This document shows positions 24,226 to 32,928 of a stretch of DNA of 46,706 nucleotides, one piece after another (the stretch's first letter is position 1; each line of letters begins with the position of its first letter). The stretch is from NCBI GenBank assembly GCA_029268305.1, contig JAJUGE010000015.1, positions 1-46,706 of the forward strand, read 5' to 3'. The position numbers and the translations under genes are program-made. The notes beneath the pieces were generated by a model. The model worked only from the letters and a program-made list of their open reading frames with translations. It was not told where the DNA came from and did no database searches. The DNA comes from Alphaproteobacteria bacterium (GTDB lineage: Bacteria; Pseudomonadota; Alphaproteobacteria; JAJUGE01).

Positions 24226-25914
24226 TCAGGCCGCGCGCACCCCGGCGAGGAAGCGATCGACCTCGGTGCGGAGCCGCACCGCGCTCTCGGAGAGCTCCTG
24301 CGCGCTGGTCAGCACCTGCGAGGAGGCGGAGCCGGACTCGGCGGTGGCCTGGGTCACCGCCTGGATGCCCTCTGAGACCGCCTCGGCGCCGTACGCCGCC
24401 TCGCCGACATTGCGCGCGATCTCCGACGTGGCGGCGTTCTGCTCCTCGACCGCCGAGGCGATCGTCGTCGTGATCTCCTCGACCTTGCCGATCGTGCCGC
24501 CGATGCCCCGGATCGCCTGGGCCGCCTCGCCGCTGACCGACTGGATCGCCTGGATCTGCTGCACGATCTCCTCGGTCGCCTTCGCGGTCTGCGTGGCGAG
24601 CGACTTCACCTCCGACGCGACCACGGCGAAGCCCTTGCCGGCCTCTCCGGCCCGCGCCGCCTCGATCGTGGCGTTGAGCGCGAGGAGGTTGGTCTGGGAG
24701 GCGATCTCGGAGATCAGGCTCACCACCTCGCCGATCTTCTGCGCCGCCTCGACGAGCCCGGCGACGGTGCCGTCGGTGCGGCCCGCCTCGTCGACCGCCT
24801 CCCGGGCGATCGCCTGCGCGCTGCCGATCTGGCTGCCGATCTCGCCGATCGAGGCGGAGAGCTCCTCCGTCGCCGCAGCGACGGTCTGGACGTTGGCGCT
24901 CGCCTGGGCCGAAGCGGCGGCGACCGAGGTGGCCTGCACGCTCGCCTGATCGGACGAAGCGGTGAGCGTGCCGGCCGCCGCCTCGAGCTCGGCCGCGGCG
25001 GACGCGACGATCTCGACGATGCCGCCGACGCTCTCCTCGAAGCGCTGCGCCAGCTCCCGCATGGCCGCGCGCTTCTCCTCCGCCGCCCGCTGCTCGGCTC
25101 CCGCCTGCTCGGCGCGCAGCTCCTCCATGCGGATCGCGTTGTCGCGGAAGGTCTGCACGGTGGCGGCCATCGCCCCCACCTCGTCGCCGCGGCCGGCGGC
25201 CGGGATCTCGACCGAGGTGTCGCCGTCGGCGAGCCGCCGCATCGCCGCCGTCATCCGGGCGACCGGGGCGGCGATCCCGCGCGACAGCACCCACCAGAGC
25301 CCGAACGCGACCAGCACCAGCAGGCCGCCGCCGGCGATCAGCGCCTCCCGGGCGGCGGCATTGGCGTCGGCCTGCTCGGCGTTGCGGCGCTGCAGGAGGG
25401 CGTGCGCCGACGCCTCGATCTCGCCGGCAACCGCGCGCAGGCGGTCCATCGCGTCCTTGCCGGAACCGCTCGCCTCGAGCATGCGCGCGACCTCCCGCGT
25501 CGCCTCGTCGGCCATCAGGGCGATCTCTTCCTCGGCGACGCCGGTGCGCCACGCGAGCGCATGGGTGCGCAGCTCCTCGAGCCGCTTCTGCTGTTCCTCG
25601 TCGCCGGCCGTCAGCTCCATCGCCCGCGCCCATTCCGCCTCGAACTCGGCGACGCCGCGGCGATAGGGCTCGAGATAGCCGTCCTCGCCGGCGATGAGAT
25701 AGCCGCGCAGGCCGGTCTCCTGGTTGACCACGCTGCCGATCACGCCGTCGAGCGCGTCGAGCAGGTCGTAGGTCTGGCGCTCCAGCACCGCGCTGCGCTC
25801 GATGATCGACAGCTTCTGGATCGCGACGACGCTGACGGCGATCGCCAGCAGGTTCATCATCGAGAAGGCGATGATCAGCTTGCGGCCGATGGCGAGATTG
25901 CCCAGGAAACGCAT
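24226..25914 (-). CDS. Methyl-accepting chemotaxis protein
   Basis: A 562-residue chemoreceptor. A first membrane helix at about 10-32 is followed by a CHASE3-like helical sensor with the typical [26 protein letters not shown], a second helix near 190-212, HAMP ([49 protein letters not shown]) and a long signalling coiled coil. The hairpin tip is [38 protein letters not shown], the binding site for CheA/CheW. It has no C-terminal CheR-binding pentapeptide. No che genes are near. The CHASE3 domain does not reveal its stimulus. Confidence 0.93.
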   Translation of the reverse strand: MRFLGNLAIGRKLIIAFSMMNLLAIAVSVVAIQKLSIIERSAVLERQTYDLLDALDGVIGSVVNQETGLRGYLIAGEDGYLEPYRRGVAEFEAEWARAMELTAGDEEQQKRLEELRTHALAWRTGVAEEEIALMADEATREVARMLEASGSGKDAMDRLRAVAGEIEASAHALLQRRNAEQADANAAAREALIAGGGLLVLVAFGLWWVLSRGIAAPVARMTAAMRRLADGDTSVEIPAAGRGDEVGAMAATVQTFRDNAIRMEELRAEQAGAEQRAAEEKRAAMRELAQRFEESVGGIVEIVASAAAELEAAAGTLTASSDQASVQATSVAAASAQASANVQTVAAATEELSASIGEIGSQIGSAQAIAREAVDEAGRTDGTVAGLVEAAQKIGEVVSLISEIASQTNLLALNATIEAARAGEAGKGFAVVASEVKSLATQTAKATEEIVQQIQAIQSVSGEAAQAIRGIGGTIGKVEEITTTIASAVEEQNAATSEIARNVGEAAYGAEAVSEGIQAVTQATAESGSASSQVLTSAQELSESAVRLRTEVDRFLAGVRAA

Positions 25915-26036
25915 CCTTGATCTCCGGCGATGGCAATGACGACTTGGCGCGGCAGCCTCGCTGCCGGCGCCAGCCGGAGGATCGGTCCGGAGGTATTAAC
26001 GCTCGATTGACGGTCCGCGACGAAGTGCGAACGGAA

Positions 26037-26066
26037 GAAGGCCCGGCCATCGCTGACCGGGCCTTC
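26037..26066 (-). terminator. Hairpin terminator after tRNA-Asn
   Basis: GAAGGCCCGG and CCGGGCCTTC form a perfect 10-bp stem with a 10-base loop, starting 6 bases past the 3' end of tRNA-Asn on the minus strand. In the direction of transcription TTCTTCC follows, a modest pyrimidine tail. Confidence 0.65.
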
Positions 26067-26072
26067 CGAAAC

Positions 26073-26147
26073 TGGCTCCGCGGGTAGGATTCGAACCTAC
26101 GACCGGACGGTTAACAGCCGTCTGCTCTACCACTGAGCTACCGCGGA
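26073..26147 (-). tRNA. tRNA-Asn (GTT)
   Basis: A complete 75-nt cloverleaf including an encoded CCA. Acceptor TCCGCGG pairs with CCGCGGA; the D loop is AGTGGTA, the anticodon stem GACGG/CCGTC holds CTGTTAA with anticodon GTT at 26113-26115, and the T loop is TTCGAAT. A TATAAG about 50 bases upstream (26196-26201) may be its own promoter, or it may be read through from tRNA-Cys. Confidence 0.96.
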
Positions 26148-26250
26148 TCGGAGCGACGCTCCCCTCGTGCCGCGCGGCGCCGCGACAGGGCCGGCCTTAT
26201 AACAGACGACCGCCCTTCCGGCGAGCCCAAATCTCGGGACCCACCCTGCA

Positions 26251-26324
26251 TGGAGGCGCGGACCGGAATCGAACCGATGTACAAGGCTTTGCAGGCCTCT
26301 GCATAACCACTCTGCCACCGCGCC
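26251..26324 (-). tRNA. tRNA-Cys (GCA)
   Basis: A 74-nt cloverleaf with encoded CCA. Acceptor GGCGCGG pairs with CCGCGCC; the anticodon stem AGGCC/GGCCT-like arm carries CTGCAAA with anticodon GCA, and the T loop is TTCGATT. It precedes tRNA-Asn by 103 bases on the same strand and has a good promoter upstream. Confidence 0.95.
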
Positions 26325-26361
26325 GGCGCCGACGAACACAGGTGCTTCCGCCGAGCACATG

Positions 26362-26390
26362 GGTATAGGGAGCCGCGCACCGGCGGTCAA
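26362..26390 (-). promoter_or_regulatory. Sigma70-type promoter for tRNA-Cys
   Basis: On the minus strand TTGACC (26390-26385), an exact 17-base spacer and TATACC (26367-26362) lie about 38 bases before the tRNA-Cys 5' end, at the distance expected for a short leader. Confidence 0.6.
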
Positions 26391-26512
26391 GCGCATGCCA
26401 CGGGCGCATAGGTCGTATGCCGGGAACCGCGGAGGGGTTTTTGCATTTATGGTTTTCCGGGGGGTTGCCGCGACCTCGGCGGACCTGCACACCGCCGACG
26501 GAGGATGGCTTG

Positions 26513-27682
26513 ATGTCGGGCGAACGCGTACTCGTCGTCGAGGACGATGCCGGTAGTGCAGCCGTGGTGAGCATGGTCTGCAAGGACGAGGGTTGCGAGG
26601 CCACGATCGTCGCTTCGGTGGCGGAGGCGCTCCGGGTTCTGCCGGAGATATCGCCGAGCACGCTCATCCTCGACCTCTCGCTGCCCGACGGCGACGGCGT
26701 CGAGGTGCTCCACGAGGTCGGCAATCACCACCCGCAGACACGCGTCATTCTCGTCAGCGGCTTCGACCAGCGGGTGCTCGGGACCGCACGCCAGCTCGCC
26801 GAGGCGATCGGCCTCGAGGTCATCGCCGATCTCTCGAAGCCGGTCCCGCTCGATCTTCTGAGAGGCGCCCTCGCCGGGGCGCTGGCGCGCGAGCGGGTCG
26901 TGACCGCCCAGGATCTGGCCGATGCGATCGCCGCCGACGAGCTCACGGTCGCGTACCAGCCGAAGATCAACCTGAAGGCGCCGGGCTTCGCCGCGGCGCC
27001 CGCGGTGGAGGCGCTGGTGCGCTGGCGCCATCCGCACTATGGCAACGTCCCGCCGGGCCGGATGATCGCGCTCGCCTCTGAGTCGGGGCAGATGCACGCC
27101 CTCACCTGGGCGGTGATCCGCACCGTCTTCCGCCAGATGCGCATATGGCGGGAAGCCGGCGCTAACCCGGCGGTCTCGATCAACCTCGGCGCGGAGGTGC
27201 TCGACGATCGCCGCCTGCCGGACGAGGTCTCGGCGCTGGCGGATGAGCATGGCATCGACCCCGAGAAGCTCAGCTTCGAGATCACCGAGAGTTCCGCCAC
27301 CGCGCACTCGGCACTGGTACTGGAGATCGCGACGCGCTTTCGCCTCCGCGGGATCAGCCTCTCGATCGACGATTTCGGCACCGGCTGGTCGTCGCTCCGC
27401 CAGCTCTACGTGCTGCCCTTCAACGAGCTGAAGATCGACATCTCGTTCGTGGCCGAGATGCGGCGCCGCGAGGACGCACGCATGCTGGTCAAGGCGACGA
27501 TCGACCTGGCGCACAATCTCGGCATGACCGTCTGTGCCGAGGGGGTCGAGGATTTCGAGACGCTGTCCCTGCTGAACGAGATGGGCTGCGACGCAGCCCA
27601 GGGCTATTTCATCAGCCGCCCGGTCTCGCCGCGGCGCCTCCGCACCCTCGCCTACGGCTGGCAGAACCCGTTCGCGGCGTGA
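26513..27682 (+). CDS. REC-EAL response regulator (c-di-GMP phosphodiesterase)
   Basis: A 389-residue two-domain response regulator. The receiver (1-120) has D11/D12, phospho-acceptor D54 in ILDLSLPDG, S82 and K109 in LSKP. The EAL domain (about 140-380) keeps the catalytic motifs: VEALVRWRHP (E166-A167-L168), SINLGAEVL, FEITES, SIDDFGTGWSSL, LKIDISF, CAEGVED and QGYFISRP. It should hydrolyse cyclic di-GMP under phosphorylation control. ATG 26513 has GGAGG upstream; the frame is open further upstream but starts there have no ribosome site. No histidine kinase gene is adjacent. Confidence 0.93.
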   Translation: MSGERVLVVEDDAGSAAVVSMVCKDEGCEATIVASVAEALRVLPEISPSTLILDLSLPDGDGVEVLHEVGNHHPQTRVILVSGFDQRVLGTARQLAEAIGLEVIADLSKPVPLDLLRGALAGALARERVVTAQDLADAIAADELTVAYQPKINLKAPGFAAAPAVEALVRWRHPHYGNVPPGRMIALASESGQMHALTWAVIRTVFRQMRIWREAGANPAVSINLGAEVLDDRRLPDEVSALADEHGIDPEKLSFEITESSATAHSALVLEIATRFRLRGISLSIDDFGTGWSSLRQLYVLPFNELKIDISFVAEMRRREDARMLVKATIDLAHNLGMTVCAEGVEDFETLSLLNEMGCDAAQGYFISRPVSPRRLRTLAYGWQNPFAA

Positions 27683-27722
27683 CGGCAGGGGTTGAGCGGC
27701 TTGCGATTGTGCAGGAGAGAAA

Positions 27723-27798
27723 TGGTGCCCAGGGGCGGATTCGAACCACCGACACGCGAATTTTCAGTCCGCTGCTCTACCAACTGAGCTACCTGGGC
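27723..27798 (-). tRNA. tRNA-Phe (GAA)
   Basis: A 76-nt cloverleaf with encoded CCA. Acceptor GCCCAGG pairs with CCTGGGC; the D loop is AGTTGGTA, the anticodon loop CTGAAAA carries GAA, and the T loop is TTCGAAT. It stands alone between the REC-EAL gene and phnE, transcribed towards the REC-EAL gene. Confidence 0.96.
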
Positions 27799-27810
27799 GC
27801 CGGACGCCCG

Positions 27811-27839
27811 CTTATAGAAAAGTTCGGCGGGCGAGTCCA
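27811..27839 (-). promoter_or_regulatory. Sigma70-type promoter for tRNA-Phe
   Basis: On the minus strand TGGACT (27839-27834), a 17-base spacer and TATAAG (27816-27811) end 12 bases before the mature tRNA 5' end. The -35 half overlaps a small inverted repeat (GCCCGC/GCGGGC) that could also serve the end of the phn transcript. Confidence 0.5.
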
Positions 27840-27865
27840 GACTTCCCGGCCACGGATCGGCGGCC

Positions 27866-28696
27866 TCAGATCGCCAGCTTGCGCAACCGCGCCGAAACGA
27901 TGTCGAGCAGCGACACGGTGGCGACGATGACGAGGATCACGGCGCAGGTCTGGGCGAAATAGAAGCCGCGGATCAGCTCCCACAGCACGACGCCGATACC
28001 CCCGGCGCCGACCATGCCGACCACGGTCGCCGAGCGCACGTTCGATTCGAACCGGTAGAGCGAGTAGGAGATCCAGAGCGGCATCACCTGCGGGATGACG
28101 CCGTAGACGATCTCCTCCAGCGGGTGGGCACCGGTGGCGCGGATGCCCTCGACCGGCCTGGGATCGATCGCCTCGACCGCCTCGGAGAAGAGCTTGGCGA
28201 GCACGCCCGTCGTGTGCACGAACAGCGCCAGCACACCGGCGAAGGGGCCGAGGCCGACGGCGACGACGAAGATCATCGCGAACACCATCTCGTTGATCGC
28301 CCGTAGCGCATCCATCAGCCGGCGGACCGGCTGGCGCACCCACCAGGGCGCCACGTTCTCGGCCGAGAGCAGGCCGAACGGCACCGCGCAAACGATCGAG
28401 AGCACCGTGCCCCAGACCGCGATCTGCAGCGTCACCACCATCTGCTCGAGATAGAAGCGCCAGTCGGAGAAATCGGGCGGGAAGAAGTCGGCGGCGAGCT
28501 CGGCCATGTTGCCGCCGTCGGTGACGAGCGCCCACGGCCGGATCTCCGCCCCCTGCCACGACCAGACGAGCACCGCCGCCGCCAACGCCCAGCCGAACGT
28601 CGTCAGGAGCGAGCCCTTCAACGGGCTCGGACGGGGCACTGAAGAAGCGGCTTCGCGCGGCGGCTCGTATAGGGTCGGCGTCATATCCCGAGGCAT
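27866..28696 (-). CDS. phnE: Phosphonate ABC transporter permease PhnE
   Basis: A 276-residue inner-membrane permease of the phosphonate importer. Hydrophobic segments lie near 30-48, 85-112, 130-165 and 235-265; [37 protein letters not shown] and [45 protein letters not shown] are typical PhnE, and the EAA-type cytoplasmic loop is [20 protein letters not shown]. Start is ATG 28696 or ATG 28684. It is the last gene of the phn operon and only one permease gene is present, so the channel should be a homodimer. A repeat-filled gap of 230 bases separates it from phnD. Confidence 0.92.
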   Translation of the reverse strand: MPRDMTPTLYEPPREAASSVPRPSPLKGSLLTTFGWALAAAVLVWSWQGAEIRPWALVTDGGNMAELAADFFPPDFSDWRFYLEQMVVTLQIAVWGTVLSIVCAVPFGLLSAENVAPWWVRQPVRRLMDALRAINEMVFAMIFVVAVGLGPFAGVLALFVHTTGVLAKLFSEAVEAIDPRPVEGIRATGAHPLEEIVYGVIPQVMPLWISYSLYRFESNVRSATVVGMVGAGGIGVVLWELIRGFYFAQTCAVILVIVATVSLLDIVSARLRKLAI

Positions 28697-28746
28697 TGTC
28701 CACCATCTGCAAGCTGGTGCCGGCTCGCGGACCCCCGGCAGGATTC

Positions 28747-28829
28747 GTCATCGCGAGCGCAGCGAAGCGATCCAGGGCCGCGGCCACCGCTCTGGATTGC
28801 TTCGTCGGCTACGCCTCCTCGCAAAGACG
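28747..28829. repeat. Palindromic intergenic element, family 1, copy D
   Basis: It starts GTCATCGCGAGCG with AGCGAAGCGATCCAGG next, and ends TCTGGATTGCTTCG followed by CCTCCTCGCAAAGACG, an imperfect inverted structure. It sits in the phnD-phnE gap inside the operon. Confidence 0.8.
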
Positions 28830-28926
28830 CCGAGGGACCCGCGGACGGGCGAGGACGCCCAAGAGGCCTGCACCACAGAGAGAGTGGCGGCGCGAATTTG
28901 CCGCGCGCCGCCGGTTTCGGCGATCC

Positions 28927-29910
28927 TCAGTTGGTCGCCGTCGCCTGGTCCAGGGCGTCGAGCTCGGCGTCGATCTCGGCGAGGCGCTGGCGCTTTTCTT
29001 CGGCGGCCATCTCCCGGTCGTTCTCCAGCTTCGTCTTCTCCCGGAAGAGCTCGAGCTGGCGGATCGGGATGAGCTGCGCGTCGGAGGATTCCTTGAACGG
29101 CGCCCATTGCAGCCCGGCGAGCACCTGCTTCTCCGCCTCGACGTTCTCGCCCTCGACGCCGTAGGTCAGGAAGAACTCCTTCACCTCGGCCTTGACCTCT
29201 TCCGGCAGGTTCTTGCGCCAGACGATCGGATCGGAGGGAATCAGCGGCGATTGCCAGATCACCTTGATCTTCTCCGCCTTGTCGGGGTGGGTGTTCTCGA
29301 GCCGGCGCAGGTTCTCGGTGTTGTTGGTCGCGACGTCCACCTGGCCGTTCGCGACCGCGAGCGCGTTGGTCTCGTGGTTGGCGTTGACGACGCGCTTGAA
29401 CGCCTTGGCCGGGTCGACGCCGTTCTTGGCGAAGACATAGTAGCTCGGCACCAGATAGCCCGAGGTCGAGTTCGGGTCGCCGTAGCCGAAGTTGAGCTCG
29501 GCCGCGTTCTCGAGCACGTCGTCGAGGCTCTCGAGCGGCGAATCCTTCTGGGTGATGAGGAGCGACCAGTAGCCGGGGTTGCCGTCGGAATCGACCGTCT
29601 GCGCGAACACCTCGCCGCCGGCGCGGTCGACCGCTTCCATCGCCGACTTGTTGCCGAACCAGGCGACGTCGACCTTGTCGAAGCGCATGCCCTGGATGAT
29701 GCCGGCATAGTCGGGCGCGAAGAACGCCTTCACCTCCATGCCCAGCTTCTCCTGCATGTCGGCGAGGAACGGGTCCCAGGCCTTCTTCAGGTTCTGCGTC
29801 GACTCGGTCGAGATGATGCCGAAGTTCAGCGTGTCCATCTCCGCCGACGCCGCGGGAGCGGCGAGGGCGGCTGCGGCCGCCCCGGCCGCGAGCAAAGTCG
29901 TTCGAATCAT
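28927..29910 (-). CDS. phnD: Phosphonate ABC transporter substrate-binding protein PhnD
   Basis: A 327-residue periplasmic phosphonate-binding protein. The signal peptide covers about 1-24 (MIRTTLLAAGAAAAALAAPAASA). LNFGIISTESTQNLKKAWDPFLADMQEKLGMEVKAFFAPDYAGIIQGMRFDKVDVAWFGNKSAMEA is the classic PhnD N-terminus, and YGDPNSTSGYLVPSYYVF with the later NNTENLRRL and IPSDPIVWRKNLP form the ligand pocket, including the STSG stretch that binds the phosphonate oxygens in the family. AGGAGG precedes the ATG at 29910. The C-terminal 40 residues are a charged helix. Confidence 0.95.
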   Translation of the reverse strand: MIRTTLLAAGAAAAALAAPAASAEMDTLNFGIISTESTQNLKKAWDPFLADMQEKLGMEVKAFFAPDYAGIIQGMRFDKVDVAWFGNKSAMEAVDRAGGEVFAQTVDSDGNPGYWSLLITQKDSPLESLDDVLENAAELNFGYGDPNSTSGYLVPSYYVFAKNGVDPAKAFKRVVNANHETNALAVANGQVDVATNNTENLRRLENTHPDKAEKIKVIWQSPLIPSDPIVWRKNLPEEVKAEVKEFFLTYGVEGENVEAEKQVLAGLQWAPFKESSDAQLIPIRQLELFREKTKLENDREMAAEEKRQRLAEIDAELDALDQATATN

Positions 29911-29954
29911 GTGGTTGCCTCCTGTGGATGCCCAACCGAAGCGGACGGGCGAAT

Positions 29955-30830
29955 TCAGACGCGCGCCTCGAGCGCCCCCACGTGCTGCGCGCCCGCGAAC
30001 GCGGCGAGATCGGCGGTCAGGCGCTGCGGCGCGGCCTCGATCGCCGCCTCCCCCAGCACCTCCTGCACCTCGGCGCCGTAGATCCGCTCGAGCAGCGCCG
30101 GCGTCAGCTCGGCGCTCGGCCCGTCGAACACGATGCGCCCGTCGCGGAGCGCGACCGTGCGCGGGCAATAGCGGCGGGCGTAGTCGACCTGGTGCAGCGA
30201 CACGACCACGGTGATGCCGTCCCGCCGGTTGATGGCGGCGAGGGTATCCATGACCGTGCGCGCCGACCGCGGATCGAGCGAGGCGATCGGCTCGTCGGCG
30301 AGGATCACGCGCGCCCCCTGTACCAGCGCCCGGGCGATCGCGGCGCGCTGCTGCTGACCGCCCGAGAGGGTCGAGGCGCGCTGCACCGCGCATTCGGCGA
30401 TGCCCACCCGCGCGAGCGCCGCCAGCGCCTCGGCCTTCTCGGCCGCGGTGAAGGCCTTCGGCAGGCTCCGCCAGAGCGGCATCGTCCCGAGACGGCCCGC
30501 CAGCACGTTGGTCAGCACCGGCAGGCGGCCGACGAGATTGAATTGCTGGAAGATGAAGCCGATCTCGCAGCGGGTCCGCCGGATGCCGCTCGCCAGCCGC
30601 CCGCCGTCCTGGACCTCGCGGCCGAGGACGCGCACACGGCCCGGCGTCCATTCGCGCTCGCCGAGGGCGAGCCCGGAGAGATGGCGAAGCAGCGTCGACT
30701 TGCCCGAGCCCGACGGCCCGATCAGCGCCACCATCTCGCCCTCGCCGACCGTGAGCGAGACGTCGTCGAGCGCCGGCGTCGGCTTGCCGAAGGATTTCGA
30801 AAGACGCTCTACTTCGATCGCTGGCTTCAT
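29955..30830 (-). CDS. phnC: Phosphonate ABC transporter ATP-binding protein PhnC
   Basis: A 291-residue ATPase energising phosphonate import. Walker A is GPSGSGKST (38-46), the Q-loop is [24 protein letters not shown] (PhnC-like), the signature [15 protein letters not shown], Walker [14 protein letters not shown] and the switch His in VSLHQVDYA. The C-terminal tail (after IYGAEVQEV) is longer than usual and Ala-rich. It starts a three-gene importer block phnC-D-E, 44 bases before phnD. A direct repeat resembling a Pho box lies 71-88 bases upstream. Confidence 0.95.
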   Translation of the reverse strand: MKPAIEVERLSKSFGKPTPALDDVSLTVGEGEMVALIGPSGSGKSTLLRHLSGLALGEREWTPGRVRVLGREVQDGGRLASGIRRTRCEIGFIFQQFNLVGRLPVLTNVLAGRLGTMPLWRSLPKAFTAAEKAEALAALARVGIAECAVQRASTLSGGQQQRAAIARALVQGARVILADEPIASLDPRSARTVMDTLAAINRRDGITVVVSLHQVDYARRYCPRTVALRDGRIVFDGPSAELTPALLERIYGAEVQEVLGEAAIEAAPQRLTADLAAFAGAQHVGALEARV

Positions 30831-30900
30831 CGTCGCTCCCGCACCCGTTGTTTGCGGGGAGAGAGCTACCAGCGCCGGGTCACAGCCATATTGCGGTGGT

Positions 30901-30918
30901 GTGACGGTTCGGTGACGG
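30901..30918 (-). promoter_or_regulatory. Candidate Pho box upstream of phnC
   Basis: On the minus strand CCGTCAC, a 4-base spacer CGAA, then CCGTCAC again: two 7-mers in an 11-base period, the geometry of PhoB sites (CTGTCAT-N4-CTGTCAT). CAATATG, a possible -10, follows after about 7 bases. It is next to the stop of the HD-oxygenase gene and 70 bases ahead of phnC. Confidence 0.5.
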
Positions 30919-31470
30919 TCAGGGCGCCCGCGCGGCCGACAGCGCGAGCGGGAGGAAGGCTTCGAGCGGCGGCGTCGCGAGGCCGGGCACCTTGGCCCGG
31001 TCGTCCCAACGGCGGAGGCGGACCGCCGCCTCGGCGTGAGGAGCGCGGATGAACGCCTCGGCTTCTTCGGCCGGGAACGGGCCTCCCTGAAGCTCCAGGC
31101 TCCGCACCGACGCGGGCGACAGCCCCGCGAGATAGGCGGGCTCCACGGCGCAGAGCCAGCGCTTCGCCGGCACGTGCAGCCGAATCGGCGTCGTCACGTC
31201 CTCGCCGAAGAGCCGCGCGAGCCACTTCGCGCCGAGCTCCTCGTGCCGCATGTCGACGCCTTCGGCCGCGGCCGTCTCGCGCTCGTGCAGGATGTGCCCG
31301 AAATCGTGGAGCAGCGCCGCCGTGACCAGCGCGGGAGTGGCACCCTCCTCCTGCGCCAGCGCCGCCGATTGGAGCGAGTGCGCGAGCACGCTCACCTGCT
31401 CGTCTCCGTATCGCGCCGCGCCGCGCTCCGCGAGCATGGCGAAAACGTCTTCGACGGTCTTCTCGCGCAT
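30919..31470 (-). CDS. HD-domain mixed-valent di-iron oxygenase, phosphonate-associated (PhnZ-like)
   Basis: A 183-residue HD-domain protein of the phosphonate-degradation oxygenase family. PhnZ and TmpB of this family use a mixed-valent di-iron site to cleave 1-hydroxyphosphonates oxidatively. Predicted ligands are H31, H55-D56 (LLHDFG), H76 (RHEE), H99 (RLHVPAKR) and D156 (RRWDD). Y21 and E24 sit 10 and 7 residues before H31, as do Y24 and E27 in Phn[19 protein letters not shown] is a subfamily signature. ATG 31470 follows GGGGAGAAGG; a start at 31557 would lie in repeat sequence. It lies between phnM and phnC. Role in oxidative C-P cleavage is strong by family; substrate not proven. Confidence 0.87.
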   Translation of the reverse strand: MREKTVEDVFAMLAERGAARYGDEQVSVLAHSLQSAALAQEEGATPALVTAALLHDFGHILHERETAAAEGVDMRHEELGAKWLARLFGEDVTTPIRLHVPAKRWLCAVEPAYLAGLSPASVRSLELQGGPFPAEEAEAFIRAPHAEAAVRLRRWDDRAKVPGLATPPLEAFLPLALSAARAP

Positions 31471-31519
31471 GTGCCTTCTCCCCGCGTCATTCGGAGCATT
31501 CGAACGACCACCCCCAGTT

Positions 31520-31618
31520 GTCATGCCGGACTTGATCCGGCACCCAGGTCTGAGCATGCGGGCATGCGAGGGCGTCGCCGACCCTCACACATGGCCCCCG
31601 CATCAAACGCGGGGTGAC
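31520..31618. repeat. Palindromic intergenic element, family 2, copy B
   Basis: GTCATGCCGGACTTGATCCGG at the left end is answered by CGCATCAAACGCGGGGTGAC at the right end in inverted orientation. It lies in the 310-base gap between phnM and the HD-oxygenase gene, next to a family-1 copy. Apart from these two elements I see nothing in that gap beyond the ribosome site of the HD gene. Confidence 0.7.
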
Positions 31619-31668
31619 CGTGGTGATGGGGCTGCCGGGAAAGCCCCGCACCGTCGCAACTCCGCTTC

Positions 31669-31757
31669 CGTCTTTGCAAGGAGGCGAAGCCGACGCGGCA
31701 ATCCAGAAGGCCACCACCGGACTGGACTGCCGCGCTCCCTCCGGTCGCTCGCAGTGA
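31669..31757. repeat. Palindromic intergenic element, family 1, copy E
   Basis: It opens CGTCTTTGCAAGGAGGCG with CGGCAATCCAG inside and closes with CTGGACTGCCGCG and GGTCGCTCGCAGTGACG, an imperfect inverted structure. With the family-2 copy 50 bases away it makes up most of the phnM-HD oxygenase gap. Confidence 0.8.
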
Positions 31758-31780
31758 CGGAGGAGCGATGAAGCTCCCCC

Positions 31781-32920
31781 TCAGATGATCCGCTGGCCTT
31801 CGCGCCAGACCGTTCGCACGATCGGGCCGTGCGGCGTCTCGCGCACGCGCAGCAGGTCCGCCCGCTTGCCCTCGGCGATCTCGCCACGGTCGTCGAGCCC
31901 GACCATCCTCGCGGGGTTGCGCGACGCCTTGGCGACGGCGTCGGGGAGGTTCATACCCTCGCGATGCAGCAGGAACACGCCCTGGAGCAGGCTGCTCGGC
32001 ACATAGTCCGACGACAGGATGTCGAGCAAGCCCTCCGACGCGAGCCGCATCGCCGAGACGTTGCCGGAATGCGAGCCGCCGAGCACGAGGTTCGGCGCCC
32101 CCATCAACACCGCGAGCCCGTGCTCGTGCGATGCCGCGGCCGCTTCGATCGTCGTCGGAAACTCCGAGATCACGGCGCCCGAGGCCGCCGCTTCCTCGAC
32201 ATGGGCGCGGGTGGCGTCGTCGTGGCTGGCGATCGTGTGGCCGCGCTCGCGGCAGATACCGACGATGGCGGCGCGGTGGGCCTCGCCGTATCTCCGCTGA
32301 TCCGCCGTCCGCCGCTCGATGAAGTCGTCCATCTCGGCCGCGCTGTAGCCGTAGCGCCCCATGTAGTAGGTGCGGAACTTGTCGATGTTCACGAACTGCC
32401 GCTGCCCGGGTGTGTGGTCCATCAGAGAGACCAGCTTGACCAGCGGATGTGCGGCAAAGCCGTCGAGCATCTCGATCACGTCGGCGCAGCAGATTTCGCA
32501 GCGGAGATGCAGATGGTGCTCCGCGCGCAGGGTGCCGTCCTCGACGCCGCGCTCGATCGCCCGCACCGCCTCGGCCAGCCGCTCCGCCCGTTCGGGCCGG
32601 GCGTGCAGATCGCCGATCGCGATCGCGTCGAGCGTGGTGGTGATCCCCGCCGAGGCGATCTGCGCGTCGTGGGAATGGGCGGCCGGCTGCGACGGCCATT
32701 GCACGCCGGGCCGCGGCGAGAAGTGCTTCTCGAGATTGTCGGTGTGCAGCTCGACCAGCCCCGGCAGGAGGAAATCGCCTTCGAGGTCGATCGCCCCGGG
32801 AAGCATGGTGCCGTCGGTGGCGAGCGCGGCGATCCGCCCGTCCCGCACCTGCACCGTTCCGTGCATCACGCGATCGCCGAGGACGATGCGGGCATTGCTG
32901 AAGACTGTCTCTCGGGTCAT
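31781..32920 (-). CDS. phnM: Alpha-D-ribose 1-methylphosphonate 5-triphosphate diphosphatase PhnM
   Basis: A 379-residue amidohydrolase-fold enzyme that removes pyrophosphate from ribose 1-phosphonate 5-triphosphate to give the PhnJ substrate. It shows FSNARIVLGDRVMHGTV, FLLPGLVELHTDNLEKHFSPRPGVQWP (metal-binding region), HLHLRCEICCADV, LVSLMDHTPGQRQF, TIASHDDAT, VLMGAPNLVLGGSHSGN and LSSDYVPSSLL, all diagnostic of PhnM. ATG 32920 is taken as start; a GTG at 32932 overlapping the phnL stop (GTGA) is an alternative that would couple the two genes. Its product is passed to PhnJ. A repeat-filled gap of 310 bases follows. Confidence 0.94.
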   Translation of the reverse strand: MTRETVFSNARIVLGDRVMHGTVQVRDGRIAALATDGTMLPGAIDLEGDFLLPGLVELHTDNLEKHFSPRPGVQWPSQPAAHSHDAQIASAGITTTLDAIAIGDLHARPERAERLAEAVRAIERGVEDGTLRAEHHLHLRCEICCADVIEMLDGFAAHPLVKLVSLMDHTPGQRQFVNIDKFRTYYMGRYGYSAAEMDDFIERRTADQRRYGEAHRAAIVGICRERGHTIASHDDATRAHVEEAAASGAVISEFPTTIEAAAASHEHGLAVLMGAPNLVLGGSHSGNVSAMRLASEGLLDILSSDYVPSSLLQGVFLLHREGMNLPDAVAKASRNPARMVGLDDRGEIAEGKRADLLRVRETPHGPIVRTVWREGQRII

Positions 32921-32928
32921 CGTCGCTT

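Noticed and set aside
24128-26050. Minus-strand 640-codon frame overlapping the chemoreceptor
   Set aside because: It is another frame of the same strand as the chemoreceptor, which has all expected domains; Arg/Gly-rich shadow.
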